Assembly: GCA_900539655.1 (NCBI GenBank)
Contig: UQCR01000009.1
Span: forward strand, 40,485 to 104,484
Length of the DNA: 64,000 nucleotides
Direction of reading: 5' to 3'
From: an uncultured Robinsoniella sp.
GTDB lineage: Bacteria > Bacillota > Clostridia > Lachnospirales > Lachnospiraceae
Shown here: piece after piece, positions 1 through 8,660 of the stretch
Layout of the letters: every line of letters begins with the position of its first letter
Position numbering within the stretch: the stretch's first letter is position 1
Made by a program: the position numbers and the translations under genes
The notes under the pieces: generated by a model
Database searches by the model: none
What the model was told of the DNA's origin: nothing
Seen by the model: only the letters and a program-made list of their open reading frames with translations

Positions 1-575
1 TTCGTTGATAGCACGTCCAATATTCTGGAATCATAAGTAACTGCTTCATCTAAAGCCTTGGCAAATGCCTTGAACATTGCTTCTGCCATATGGTGATTAT
101 TCCCCAGTGTAAGGACCTTAATATGCAGGTTCATTGCCGCTGCATAAGAAACTGCATAGAAAAACTCTTTTACCATCTCTGTATCCATATCTCCCATGCG
201 GTCCGCAGTAAAAGCTCCGTCAAAGGACAGATACGGCCTGCCGCCCAGGTCAATGGCGCAGAGTACCAGAGTTTCATCCATTGGAAGAATAATATCCCCA
301 TAGCGGCGTATTCCCTTTTTGTCTCCAACAGCTTCCCGGATCGCCGTACCCAGTACAATCCCGGTATCTTCAATGGTATGATGACAGTCCACATCCAGAT
401 CACCGGTTACCTGAACTTTAAGATCGAATAATCCATGCCTGGTAAAGCCATCCAGCATGTGGTCGAAAAAACCTATGCCCGTATGGATATCTGATTTTCC
501 CGTGCCGTCCAGATCCAAAGTAAGAGTAATCTGGGTTTCCCGGGTGTTTCGTTCTATTGTTTTTTTTCTGGTCAT
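1..575 (-). CDS. hisB: Imidazoleglycerol-phosphate dehydratase (partial, C-terminus cut)
   Basis: Dehydrates imidazoleglycerol phosphate in histidine synthesis (cytosol). The minus frame is open from an ATG at 575 to the window edge, about 191 codons, so only a few C-terminal residues are missing compared with the usual ~195. Family signatures are visible: GIGFFDHMLDGFTRHG from about residue 33, VDCHHTIED near 62 and NNHHMAEAMFKAF near 159, which carry the metal-binding histidines. The ribosome site AGGAGG lies at the very end of hisD. It is the last visible gene of the hisZ-G-D-B operon. Confidence 0.95.
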   Translation of the reverse strand, partial: MTRKKTIERNTRETQITLTLDLDGTGKSDIHTGIGFFDHMLDGFTRHGLFDLKVQVTGDLDVDCHHTIEDTGIVLGTAIREAVGDKKGIRRYGDIILPMDETLVLCAIDLGGRPYLSFDGAFTADRMGDMDTEMVKEFFYAVSYAAAMNLHIKVLTLGNNHHMAEAMFKAFAKALDEAVTYDSRILDVLST

Positions 576-584
576 ATATGCCTC

Positions 585-1877
585 CTATTTTTCGAAGCGG
601 ACTTTAATAGAGTTTGCATGGGCGGTAAGCTGTTCTGCTGTTGCAAATTTAATAATATCCTCATGAATTGGCTCCAGCGCTTCCCTGGAATAATAAATAA
701 TACTGGATTTTTTTATAAAATCATCCACACTTAAAGGTGAAAAGAACTTTGCAGTTCCATTCGTAGGTAATACATGGTTTGGTCCGGCAAAATAATCCCC
801 CAAAGGCTCACTGCTGTATTCCCCGATAAAAATTGCCCCGGCATTTTTTATTTTGGTCATGACCTGGAACGGATCCTTCGTTACAATTTCCAAATGCTCC
901 GAAGCGATTTCATTTACCGTTTCAATTGCATCCTCCATATTTTCCGCGATTAAAATATAGCCGTAATTATCAAGAGATTTCTGGATAATTTCTTTTCTGG
1001 ATAACTCTGCCGTAAAATCATCCACTTCTTTTGAAACTTTCTCTGCCAGGTCCCGGCTGGTTGTAATCAGAATTGCAGAAGCCATTTCATCATGCTCCGC
1101 CTGAGATAACAGGTCAGCCGCAACAAATCTGGGATTGGCTGTCTCGTCTGCAAGAACGAGTATTTCACTGGGACCTGCTACAGAATCAATGCTCACATGT
1201 CCATACACCGCTTTTTTCGCCAGTGCCACATAAATATTGCCTGGACCTACAATCTTGTCAACTTTCGGAATGCTTTCCGTTCCAAATGCAAGGGCAGCGA
1301 TTGCCTGGGCACCGCCAGCCTTATATACTTCATCCGCTCCTGCCTCATGTGCAGCCACAAGAGTGGAGGGATTTACTTTTCCATCTTTTCCAGGTGGAGT
1401 TGTCATAATAATCTTCTCTACGCCGGCTGCCCTGGCTGGCACAATATTCATCAGCACCGATGACGGATAAACCGCTTTTCCTCCCGGGACATAAACTCCT
1501 ACTTTAGACAGTGGAGTCACCTTCTGCCCCAGCATAGTTCCGTCCGGTTTGCTGTCAAACCAGCTGTACTGGCGCTGTTTTTCATGATAAGAACGGATAT
1601 TTACTAATGCCTTGCGGATAACCTCTACCAGACCTTCATCCACCTGTTCATAAGCTTCCTGTATTTCATCCTCCGTCACCCGGATATTCTCTGCACTTAT
1701 ATCTGCTCCGTCAAAACGCTTTGTATAATCAAATACTGCCTGATCCCTGTCACTCTTTACATTAGAGATAATCTCTGCAACACGGCCTTCAAACTCACCA
1801 TAGCTGTTTGGACTCCGTTTTAAAAGGTCTTCCAGTACATTCTGCATGGTATCTTTCGTCAATTCAACAATTCTCAT
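585..1877 (-). CDS. hisD: Histidinol dehydrogenase
   Basis: Catalyses the last two steps of histidine synthesis, the NAD-dependent oxidation of histidinol to histidine. The 430-residue length matches the family. Visible blocks are VPGGKAVYPSS near residue 130, GPGNIYVALAKK, DSVAGPSEILVLAD, the zinc/substrate block QAEHDEMASA, and SEHLEIVT toward the C-terminus. The ATG follows a GGAGG with good spacing. It sits 24 bases after hisG and its stop is 9 bases before hisB, so the four genes are very likely co-transcribed. Confidence 0.97.
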   Translation of the reverse strand: MRIVELTKDTMQNVLEDLLKRSPNSYGEFEGRVAEIISNVKSDRDQAVFDYTKRFDGADISAENIRVTEDEIQEAYEQVDEGLVEVIRKALVNIRSYHEKQRQYSWFDSKPDGTMLGQKVTPLSKVGVYVPGGKAVYPSSVLMNIVPARAAGVEKIIMTTPPGKDGKVNPSTLVAAHEAGADEVYKAGGAQAIAALAFGTESIPKVDKIVGPGNIYVALAKKAVYGHVSIDSVAGPSEILVLADETANPRFVAADLLSQAEHDEMASAILITTSRDLAEKVSKEVDDFTAELSRKEIIQKSLDNYGYILIAENMEDAIETVNEIASEHLEIVTKDPFQVMTKIKNAGAIFIGEYSSEPLGDYFAGPNHVLPTNGTAKFFSPLSVDDFIKKSSIIYYSREALEPIHEDIIKFATAEQLTAHANSIKVRFEK

Positions 1878-1901
1878 AATGACCTCCTCCGTTTTCTGCT
1901 C

Positions 1902-2537
1902 TTACAAAACTGCTTTTAAATCCGTTAAAATCTTAGTAATTCTATCATTTTCCATTTTCATGCTTACCTGATTTACCACCACCCTTGCAGATAACGGGCA
2001 GATCTCTTCTAAGATCTCCAGACCGTTTTCCTTAAGCGTGGATCCTGTCTCCACAATATCCACGATCACTTCCGAAAGTCCCACAATCGGTGCTAACTCA
2101 ATCGAGCCGTTGAGTTTAATGATCTCCACCGTCTGATGCTTTTTATTATAAAAATAATCTTTTGCAATATTTGGATATTTAGTTGCTACCCGGATCAATT
2201 CCTGATGCTTTAATAATTCCCTCGCAGATGCCGGACCGCAGACACACATCCTGCATTTGCCGAATCCCAGATCCAGTACTTCATACAGCTTTCTCTGTTC
2301 CTCCGCGATCGTATCCTTTCCTACAATACCGATGTCAGCCGCACCATACTCTACGTAAGTGGGCACATCCGGTCCTTTTGACAGGAAAAATTTAAGCTTC
2401 TGCTCTTCATTCACAAAAATAAGCTTTCTGCTGGTTGGATCTTTCATTTCTTCACAGGTAATTCCTATCTTTTCAAAGACCTCCAGGGTCTGTTTCGCCA
2501 ATCGTCCCTTTCCAAGGGCAAACGTTAAATATCTCAT
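1902..2537 (-). CDS. hisG: ATP phosphoribosyltransferase, short catalytic form
   Basis: First committed step of histidine synthesis, joining ATP and PRPP. The protein is about 211 residues, the short HisG form that lacks the C-terminal regulatory domain and needs HisZ as partner, and hisZ lies directly upstream. The start is set at the ATG of MRYLTFALGKGRL because GGAGG sits six bases before it; an in-frame ATG three codons upstream has no room for a ribosome site. Typical segments are ALGKGRL, GAADIGIVGKDT and DIVETGSTLKENGL (PRPP-binding loop). Confidence 0.95.
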   Translation of the reverse strand: MRYLTFALGKGRLAKQTLEVFEKIGITCEEMKDPTSRKLIFVNEEQKLKFFLSKGPDVPTYVEYGAADIGIVGKDTIAEEQRKLYEVLDLGFGKCRMCVCGPASARELLKHQELIRVATKYPNIAKDYFYNKKHQTVEIIKLNGSIELAPIVGLSEVIVDIVETGSTLKENGLEILEEICPLSARVVVNQVSMKMENDRITKILTDLKAVL

Positions 2538-2587
2538 TATCATCCTCCAGTACTGCATCTACTGCAGCTTAAAATCAGTTTATCATT

Positions 2588-3847
2588 CTATGACAACAGC
2601 GCCATAAGTCCTGCCGGCTTCACTACCTTCGTTTCTGTATTTACGGACAGAATCCTGTCCTTTTCTTCAAAATACAAAATCTCATTGATGCGGCTTCGCC
2701 TTGCAAAGATCAGATAATCTTCCAAGTCCAGACTTTCTTTCTGGCAGATCAGTTCCACGTAATTGTTTTCTATCCGAAGATGCTTCGCCAGAGTAATCGC
2801 TTCTTTTCTCTGCTCCTTTTTATATAGGATCAGGCGGTTTACCTGTTCTGCCGGCACATCAATTTTCTGTCTGGAAAGGGCGGTCAGAAGCTGGTCTACT
2901 ACCACGACAAAACCAATTGACGGTGCATCTTTTCCAAAACGTCCCATCATATTGTCGTAACGTCCGCCTTTTACGATGGCATCCCCTGTTCCAAAGGTAT
3001 AGCCCCTGAAAATGATGCCAGTATAGTACATATATTTGCTGATCATTCCAAGATCAAATGAAACGTATTTTTCCACACCGTAGTATTTTAAGATTCCATA
3101 TAGTTCTTCCAGTCTTGCAATTGCCTTTAGCGCCCCCGGGTTGGATGTCAGAAGTTTTGCCCGCTCCAGTGCATCCACGGTTCCAAACAGCTGAGGCAGG
3201 GTTGCAAATACATTCTTTAATTCCTCACTGATGTTCTTTTCAGACAGGAGCTCTTCCACGCCAAACATATTTTTATTGGAGATCAATTCTCTCAGTTCTT
3301 CTTCCGTTTCCTCATCAATCCCGGCTTCCGTCATCAGGCTTTTGAAAAATTCCACGTGTCCGATGCTGATCTGGAAATCTTTGAGCCCGGCACTGCGCAA
3401 TGTCTCAATGACAAGTGTAACTATCTCAGCATCTGCATCCACACTGTCATCACCGATAAATTCCGCTCCCAGCTGCGTTGTTTCTTTTAAGCGCCCCTGG
3501 TAACTTGAATTATTAATAAAGGTGTTGCCCATATAACAGAGGCGGATGGAAAGATCTTCTTCCGTAAAATACTTCGCTGCTGCCCTGGCTATAGAAGGGG
3601 TAAAATCCGGTCTTAACACCAGTGTATTTCCTTCCCGGTCAAAAAATTTATACAAGTCTTTGGAAGGAATGGTTCCCACATCCTGTCCAAATACATCAAA
3701 ATATTCAAAGGTAGGCGTTTCGATATCCCGATAGCCATAGGATTTCAGGACTTTATGCAGTTTGTCCTGTAACGTAAGTTTCTTTTCACATTCTGCATTA
3801 TAAATGTCCCTGACACCTTCCGGTGTATGTAATAATCGTTGATTCAT
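2588..3847 (-). CDS. hisZ: ATP phosphoribosyltransferase regulatory subunit
   Basis: HisRS-like protein without aminoacylation function that complexes with short HisG and gives histidine feedback control. At 419 residues it has the class II core (TPEGVRDIYNAE at the N-terminus, LRPDFTPSIARAAAKY near residue 75, GGRYDNMMGRFG near 295) but lacks the anticodon-binding arrangement of true HisRS. It is the first gene of the his operon; GAGGAGAG precedes the ATG, and a consensus promoter lies about 90 bases upstream. A true HisRS is less likely because hisG follows directly and is of the short form. Confidence 0.93.
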   Translation of the reverse strand: MNQRLLHTPEGVRDIYNAECEKKLTLQDKLHKVLKSYGYRDIETPTFEYFDVFGQDVGTIPSKDLYKFFDREGNTLVLRPDFTPSIARAAAKYFTEEDLSIRLCYMGNTFINNSSYQGRLKETTQLGAEFIGDDSVDADAEIVTLVIETLRSAGLKDFQISIGHVEFFKSLMTEAGIDEETEEELRELISNKNMFGVEELLSEKNISEELKNVFATLPQLFGTVDALERAKLLTSNPGALKAIARLEELYGILKYYGVEKYVSFDLGMISKYMYYTGIIFRGYTFGTGDAIVKGGRYDNMMGRFGKDAPSIGFVVVVDQLLTALSRQKIDVPAEQVNRLILYKKEQRKEAITLAKHLRIENNYVELICQKESLDLEDYLIFARRSRINEILYFEEKDRILSVNTETKVVKPAGLMALLS

Positions 3848-3887
3848 TGCTCTCTCCTCTTTCTGAAAATCAAATTTCGTTTCACTT

Positions 3888-3905
3888 TATCACATTAACG
3901 TGATA
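3888..3905 (-). promoter_or_regulatory. 18-bp palindrome in the his operon leader
   Basis: TATCAC-N6-GTGATA, a perfect inverted repeat just downstream of the his promoter -10 box and about 40 bases before the hisZ ATG. Position and symmetry suit a repressor operator; the regulator is unknown. Confidence 0.4.
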
Positions 3906-3932
3906 ATTCACTACTATATAAAATTATTTTTC

Positions 3933-3961
3933 ATTATAATAGATGTATGAAAAAAAGTCAA
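3933..3961 (-). promoter_or_regulatory. Sigma-A type promoter of the his operon
   Basis: On the minus strand TTGACT, 17 bases, TATAAT: five of six and six of six matches to the consensus. The -35 box overlaps the end of recU and the -10 lies about 85 bases before the hisZ start. Confidence 0.75.
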
Positions 3962-4491
3962 TCCCTCTTATCTAAATCCTTTTGCAGTGCATCTAAGTAA
4001 GGAACCAGAATTCCGCCTTTACTTTCCAGCTTAAATTCCTGTGGAAGTTCTTCATAACGGAAGCTTTTTCTGCCGCCTTCTGCCGCCCTTTCCCAGAAAA
4101 ACTTCACCCGCTCGAAAGGCAGATAAAATATTTCATTTTTTTTAGTATAATATATAATCAAAAAGGAAATCCCGCCCTGTTGTTCAAAGGTCCCCATAAA
4201 CTGCACCTGATGTTCATGAATATTCTGCAGTGCAAAAGTATCCGCATTACATTCTTTTGCATCAAAGCAGACGGGGATTCCCTGCACCGCTCCAATATAA
4301 TCAACGGTACTTTTCTGCTCGAAATATGCCAGTGTAATATGCCGGTTCTCTTTGTCAATTCTGATAGGGGTAATGGGGGTAGGGATTTTCTGAATCAATG
4401 CCAGTCCCTTTTCCTGATACTGTTCGTTGGAACGGTTAATTAAGTCTTCCAATGTGGATCCGCGAAGTCCTCTTGAATTCCATGTTGCCAT
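3958..4491 (-). CDS. recU: Holliday junction resolvase RecU
   Basis: Endonuclease that resolves Holliday junctions in recombination and chromosome segregation in Firmicutes; works with RuvAB, which is also encoded in this window. The 177 residues show the RecU order: NSRGLRGSTLEDLINRSN at the N-terminus, the IPTPITPIRID block, STVDYIGAVQGIPVCFDAKE with catalytic Asp and Glu/Lys, and NIHEHQVQFM. It is a little shorter than Bacillus RecU (~200) because the variable N-terminus is reduced. Its stop overlaps the his promoter. Confidence 0.9.
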   Translation of the reverse strand: MATWNSRGLRGSTLEDLINRSNEQYQEKGLALIQKIPTPITPIRIDKENRHITLAYFEQKSTVDYIGAVQGIPVCFDAKECNADTFALQNIHEHQVQFMGTFEQQGGISFLIIYYTKKNEIFYLPFERVKFFWERAAEGGRKSFRYEELPQEFKLESKGGILVPYLDALQKDLDKRD

Positions 4492-4550
4492 ATGGATGTT
4501 CCTTTCTGAATGGTTCGTAGTATATATGTAACCTGAAATTGTATGCTCTT

Positions 4551-4610
4551 GAACATGTTTGAAAATTCAATCCCGCACAGTTGGCGGGAATGAATTTTAA
4601 ACACGCTCTA
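4551..4610. repeat. Palindromic GAGCGTGTTT repeat, copy R1
   Basis: Near-perfect inverted repeat. The left arm GAACATGTTTGAAAATTC..TCCCGC pairs with the reverse complement of the right arm, GAGCGTGTTTAAAATTC..TCCCGC. It lies in the recU leader, just downstream of a possible TTGAAG-N17-TAAAAT promoter. Related copies occur at 11441, 16390, 47642 and 54391. Confidence 0.6.
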
Positions 4611-4702
4611 GTATATTTTACTCCAATTTTGCCGCATCTTCAAGCATATTGACAAAGCTCTACCGGTTATGTACACAAAAAGAGCAGATGGCAGGTTACA
4701 AT

Positions 4703-4735
4703 AAAAAGGCAGATGATCGATTACAATCAACTGCC
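4703..4735 (-). terminator. Intrinsic terminator after the RluA-type gene
   Basis: Minus-strand stem GGCAG..GAT pairing with ATC..CTGCC, followed by TTTTT, about 22 bases after the stop of the pseudouridine synthase gene. Confidence 0.65.
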
Positions 4736-4757
4736 GGTAATTCACAATATATTTCAG

Positions 4758-5729
4758 TCAAAACTTCTTACCAAATACCTTTTCGAAAATCGCAGGCACT
4801 TTTGCCGTAAATTCTTTTCCGGAGAGGTACTCAAGGTCTCCCTTTATCTGCGGCATTACCAGCTGATAGGAATGCAGCATCTGATATTTCACCCCATATG
4901 AAGTTTCATACTTCTGGTTAACTTTCCGGTTTCCGTACTTGGTGTCTCCGATTATGGGATGTCCGATTGATGCCAGATGGGCACGAATCTGATGGGATCT
5001 TCCGGTAATCAGCCATACTTTTAATAAAGTAACTCCATTTTTCGTCTCCAGCGGCGTATACATGGTGTGTATGGGCAGTGCATCTTCTGTGTGCTCCTGG
5101 CTGATCTGTACCTTATTTTGATTCTCATCTTTTGTAAGCCAGCCATCAATGGTTCGTTCCTCTGCCACTTCTCCGGATACCAGACACAGGTAGTATTTAT
5201 GCAGGCTCCTGTCCTTGAAAACCTCCGCCATAGTCTGAAGTCCTGCCAGTGTTTTCCCGGCTACGATCAAACCGCTTGTATTGCGGTCTAAACGATTGCA
5301 GACTGCCGGACGGAAAGTTTTCAGCTCCTCTTTCGTAATCTGTTTGGATTCCAGCAAGTAAGCAAGCATTTCTTCATTAATGGATATATCATTGCTTTTC
5401 GCTTTTTGGGAGAGCATATTAGCCGGCTTATTCAAGAGGAGAATATGCTTATCTTCGTAGATAATCTGGAGGCTGCTGCTTTTTTTAATAGTGGAAATAT
5501 CTTCTACTTTTTTTGAAAACTTATCAAACGTTTCGTCAGAAAGAAAAAACCGTATTTCATCATGAAGTGCGGTTTTTTCATTTCCATTTGCTTTTTTGTC
5601 GTTCAGCGTAATATTCTTTTTGCGAAGCATTTTATAGACGAAGCTCTTGGGCGCTTCACTTAAATATTTTGCCAGCAGCTTATCCAGACGCTGCCCGGCT
5701 TCATTTTCATTTACAATCACTAATTTCAT
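4758..5729 (-). CDS. RluA-family 23S rRNA pseudouridine synthase
   Basis: Converts uridines to pseudouridine in rRNA. An N-terminal S4-like RNA-binding domain (AGQRLDKLLAKYL, about residues 10-75) precedes the catalytic domain with the RluA signature NRLDRNTSGLIVAGK near residue 185; the Asp in RLDR is the nucleophile. SHQIRAHLASIGHPIIGDTKYG follows near 245, as expected. The length of 323 residues is typical. Which site is modified (RluC-, RluD- or RluB-like) cannot be told from sequence alone. A terminator follows the gene. Confidence 0.9.
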   Translation of the reverse strand: MKLVIVNENEAGQRLDKLLAKYLSEAPKSFVYKMLRKKNITLNDKKANGNEKTALHDEIRFFLSDETFDKFSKKVEDISTIKKSSSLQIIYEDKHILLLNKPANMLSQKAKSNDISINEEMLAYLLESKQITKEELKTFRPAVCNRLDRNTSGLIVAGKTLAGLQTMAEVFKDRSLHKYYLCLVSGEVAEERTIDGWLTKDENQNKVQISQEHTEDALPIHTMYTPLETKNGVTLLKVWLITGRSHQIRAHLASIGHPIIGDTKYGNRKVNQKYETSYGVKYQMLHSYQLVMPQIKGDLEYLSGKEFTAKVPAIFEKVFGKKF

Positions 5730-5788
5730 CTCTATACTCTTTTCATTTTCAAACAGGCTCCAGGCTAACTAAACTGCCTTTCTCTTTC

Positions 5789-6394
5789 TTATAGAGAGAT
5801 CGCCAGGATCACGTGCTTCATCAATTCACTTCTGCTAAGGTCCGGATATTCTTCGCTTGGCGTAAACGTTCCTTCTGCTTCCAGTTCATCCTTTCGCTGA
5901 TATAGCATATCAACTCTTTCCAGATACCGCTTCAGGTCTGTAAATATCTTCACATTGGACTTATATCCGTTTCCTTTCAGAATTTCCTTAATATGCTTTT
6001 CTGCAAAGGAAGGATCCGCCTTTTCACTGCTGGTATAACCGATCACATTCGTTCCGCATACAACCAGACTGTCAATAGGGGTATTCTTCTCATAAGCAGT
6101 CACCGTCAGTTCGTAAGCACACACCATGTCTTTTACATGGGACTCAATTTCCCGGTACTTTTCTTCACTTATGGGCTTTTGCATAAACATCATCACCATA
6201 CCCACTGCAGAACGGCTTGCCGGAAGGCATCCCATAACTGCCACAAAAGTAAACATATTAAGTCTTGTACCTGTCTGAATCAAACCGGTGACAAATATCA
6301 CTACCGGAATTAAGAACAGGATAAATGTAATCAACCCCCGCTTTTTCTTCTGGGAAAGAATATAACCCCTTTTTCCCTTTGAAACTTTCTTCAT
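5789..6394 (-). CDS. Conserved membrane protein, two N-terminal TM segments
   Basis: Not recognised with certainty. The start is placed at the ATG at 6394 because GAGGAGA lies eight bases before it; this gives 201 residues. A very basic N-terminus (KKVSKGKRGY..KKKRG) is followed by two hydrophobic stretches, about residues 23-40 and 45-65, then a soluble, charged C-terminal part. That arrangement suggests a short cytoplasmic tail, a membrane hairpin and a cytoplasmic domain. It sits between the RluA-type and YgiQ genes on the same strand. Confidence 0.6.
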   Translation of the reverse strand: MKKVSKGKRGYILSQKKKRGLITFILFLIPVVIFVTGLIQTGTRLNMFTFVAVMGCLPASRSAVGMVMMFMQKPISEEKYREIESHVKDMVCAYELTVTAYEKNTPIDSLVVCGTNVIGYTSSEKADPSFAEKHIKEILKGNGYKSNVKIFTDLKRYLERVDMLYQRKDELEAEGTFTPSEEYPDLSRSELMKHVILAISL

Positions 6395-6539
6395 GCGTAA
6401 TCTCCTCATAATTCTACTTATTTTTCTGCAGTTATTTATGCCCGGACACAGGGTACTGCTTGCGCAATACCAAAGTAGACTCCAGCAAATAACCAAACAG
6501 CCGCTCATACAGATCCATTTTATCCGCTGCTAAATTTTA

Positions 6540-8507
6540 CTATTTCTTCTTATGCACATTCCGGATGGTTTTCTTTTTTACTGGTTTTTTCTTATCTCTT
6601 CCATTTCCGGAAGACGCACCGTTTTTCATCCCGCCTTTTCCGCCATTTTTGTCCCATGTCTGCCTGCTATACTGTCCGGATGTGCCGGAGGCAGAGGTTT
6701 TTCCATCTCCCCTGAGTGGACGGATCAGGCACTTTTTATCAAAACCAATCAGATCTGTCCGGTGGGCTTTTGTCAATGCCTCCGCTACCAGCTCCAGATT
6801 TTTCGGATTCCGGTATTGGATCAGCGCACGCTGCATTGCCTTTTCATGAGGATTATTTGGTACATAAACCGGCTCCATGGTTCTTGGGTCTACTCCTGTA
6901 TAATACATGCAGGTTGAAATCGTAGACGGCGTGGGATAAAAATCCTGTACCTGTTCCGGCATATAGCCCAGATCCCGGAGATATTCAGCAAGTGCCACAG
7001 CTTCCTTTAACGTAGATCCCGGATGGGATGACATCAGATAGGGCACCAGGAACTGGTTCTTCCCGCATTTTGAATTCAGGTCTTTATATTTGTGCACAAA
7101 TTTTTCATAGACGCTTCGCTCCGGTTTGCCCATTTTACTGAGCACCTTATCAGCAATGTGCTCCGGGGCTACTTTTAACTGGCCGCTTACATGGTGCTCT
7201 ACCAATTCTTTGAAAAAGGAATCATCCTGGTCATAGATCAGATAATCGAAACGGATACCCGACCGGATAAATACTTTCTTCACATTTGGCAGATCACGCA
7301 GCTTCCGCAAAAGAGACAGATAATCACTGTGATCTACTTTCAGGTTTTTACAGGGCGCCGGGAACAGGCATTGCTTCTTTTGGCAAACCCCTTTCTCCAG
7401 CTGTTTTTCACATGCAGGCTGCCGGAAATTTGCAGTAGGTCCTCCCACGTCATGAATATATCCTTTGAAATCTTTCTCCCATATAAACTGGTTTGCCTCA
7501 GCCAGAATGGATTCGTGGCTTCTGGTCTGGATAATCCTTCCCTGATGAAAAGTCAGCGCACAGAAACTGCACCCGCCAAAACACCCCCGATTGCTTACCA
7601 GACTGTACTTCACCTCTTCAATTGCCGGAATACCTCCCTTTTCATCATAGGAAGGATGCCAGGTTCTCATATATCCCAGTGAATAAACCCGATCCATTTC
7701 TGACTGGCTTAAAGGCTTTGCAGGAGGGTTCTGAACCACATGCCACCCATCTTTATAGCTTTCCACCAGGCGTTTCCCTGAGAACGGATCGGTGTTGCAA
7801 TACTGGACATAGAAACTCTTTGCATAGTTCAGCTTGTCCGCTTTCAGCGCTTCAAAAGGCGGAAGTGTAATCGCATCATATACTATGGATAAATCCCTGG
7901 TTTTATAGACAGTTCCGTCAATAAATGTCAGATCTTTCATCTCGATTCCGCTGTTAAGTGCATCCGCGATCTCCACGATGGAGCGTTCCCCCATACCGTA
8001 AGAGATCAGATCAGCGCCTGAATCCAAAAGAATAGATCTCTTCAATGCATTCGCCCAATAATCATAGTGTGCCATTCTGCGCAGGCTGGCTTCAATACCG
8101 CCAATAATAACCGGCACATGCTTATACGACTGACGGATCAGATTACAGTAGACAATCGTAGCATTATCCGGACGTTTCCCCATCTCCCCACCGGGACTGA
8201 ACGCATCTGTCTTTCTGCGCTTCTTGGATACGGAATAATGATTCACCATAGAATCCATATTTCCGGCTGAGACAATGAATCCAAGCCTTGGCTCTCCAAG
8301 TGCCATGATACTTTCTTTGTCCTTCCAGTCCGGCTGGGCAATGATACCCACTTTATATCCATTTGCCTCCAGCATACGGCTGATCACCGCATGGGCAAAG
8401 GAAGGATGATCCACATAGGCATCCCCTGTTACATATACAAAATCCAGCTGGGCAATGCCGCGAGCCTTCATATCTTCCCTGTTAACGGGCAAAAACTGCT
8501 TACTCAT
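6540..8507 (-). CDS. YgiQ-family radical SAM protein
   Basis: Radical SAM enzyme of unknown substrate, family YgiQ (UPF0313). The start at 8507 gives MSKQFLPVNREDM, preceded by AGGAG, and about 655 residues. The N-terminal domain (about 1-300) has a B12-binding-like fold in this family. The cluster motif CFGGCSFCALTFHQGR near residue 310 is CxxxCxxC. The C-terminal tail is very basic (KKKPVKKK..HKKK), suggesting nucleic-acid or membrane contact. The upstream leader contains three tandem 36-38-bp repeats. Confidence 0.9.
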   Translation of the reverse strand: MSKQFLPVNREDMKARGIAQLDFVYVTGDAYVDHPSFAHAVISRMLEANGYKVGIIAQPDWKDKESIMALGEPRLGFIVSAGNMDSMVNHYSVSKKRRKTDAFSPGGEMGKRPDNATIVYCNLIRQSYKHVPVIIGGIEASLRRMAHYDYWANALKRSILLDSGADLISYGMGERSIVEIADALNSGIEMKDLTFIDGTVYKTRDLSIVYDAITLPPFEALKADKLNYAKSFYVQYCNTDPFSGKRLVESYKDGWHVVQNPPAKPLSQSEMDRVYSLGYMRTWHPSYDEKGGIPAIEEVKYSLVSNRGCFGGCSFCALTFHQGRIIQTRSHESILAEANQFIWEKDFKGYIHDVGGPTANFRQPACEKQLEKGVCQKKQCLFPAPCKNLKVDHSDYLSLLRKLRDLPNVKKVFIRSGIRFDYLIYDQDDSFFKELVEHHVSGQLKVAPEHIADKVLSKMGKPERSVYEKFVHKYKDLNSKCGKNQFLVPYLMSSHPGSTLKEAVALAEYLRDLGYMPEQVQDFYPTPSTISTCMYYTGVDPRTMEPVYVPNNPHEKAMQRALIQYRNPKNLELVAEALTKAHRTDLIGFDKKCLIRPLRGDGKTSASGTSGQYSRQTWDKNGGKGGMKNGASSGNGRDKKKPVKKKTIRNVHKKK

Positions 8508-8548
8508 TCGTACTCCTGTCCGCCTGCTGTCTGCAGGCTTATATCTAT

Positions 8549-8660
8549 CGCAATGCCAGCGCAGATATCTAGTGTATATATTATCGCATATCCCAGCGCA
8601 CATTTCTAGAACATGTATTTATCGCATATTCCAGCACTCATTTCTAGCGCATGTGTCTAT
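8549..8660. repeat. Three imperfect tandem repeats of 36-38 bp
   Basis: Units 8549-8584, 8585-8622 and 8623-8660 each begin CGCA(A/T)AT.CCAGC and end in (T)TAT/CTAT with an internal TCTAG. The third unit overlaps the stop codon of the HAD gene; the array fills the gap to the YgiQ gene. Confidence 0.75.

Noticed and set aside
6432..6518. Possible 28-residue minus-strand peptide (MDLYERLFGYLLES..) upstream of the two-TM protein gene
   Set aside because: Ribosome site is weak, and no family resemblance or conserved context was seen; too short to support from one sequence.
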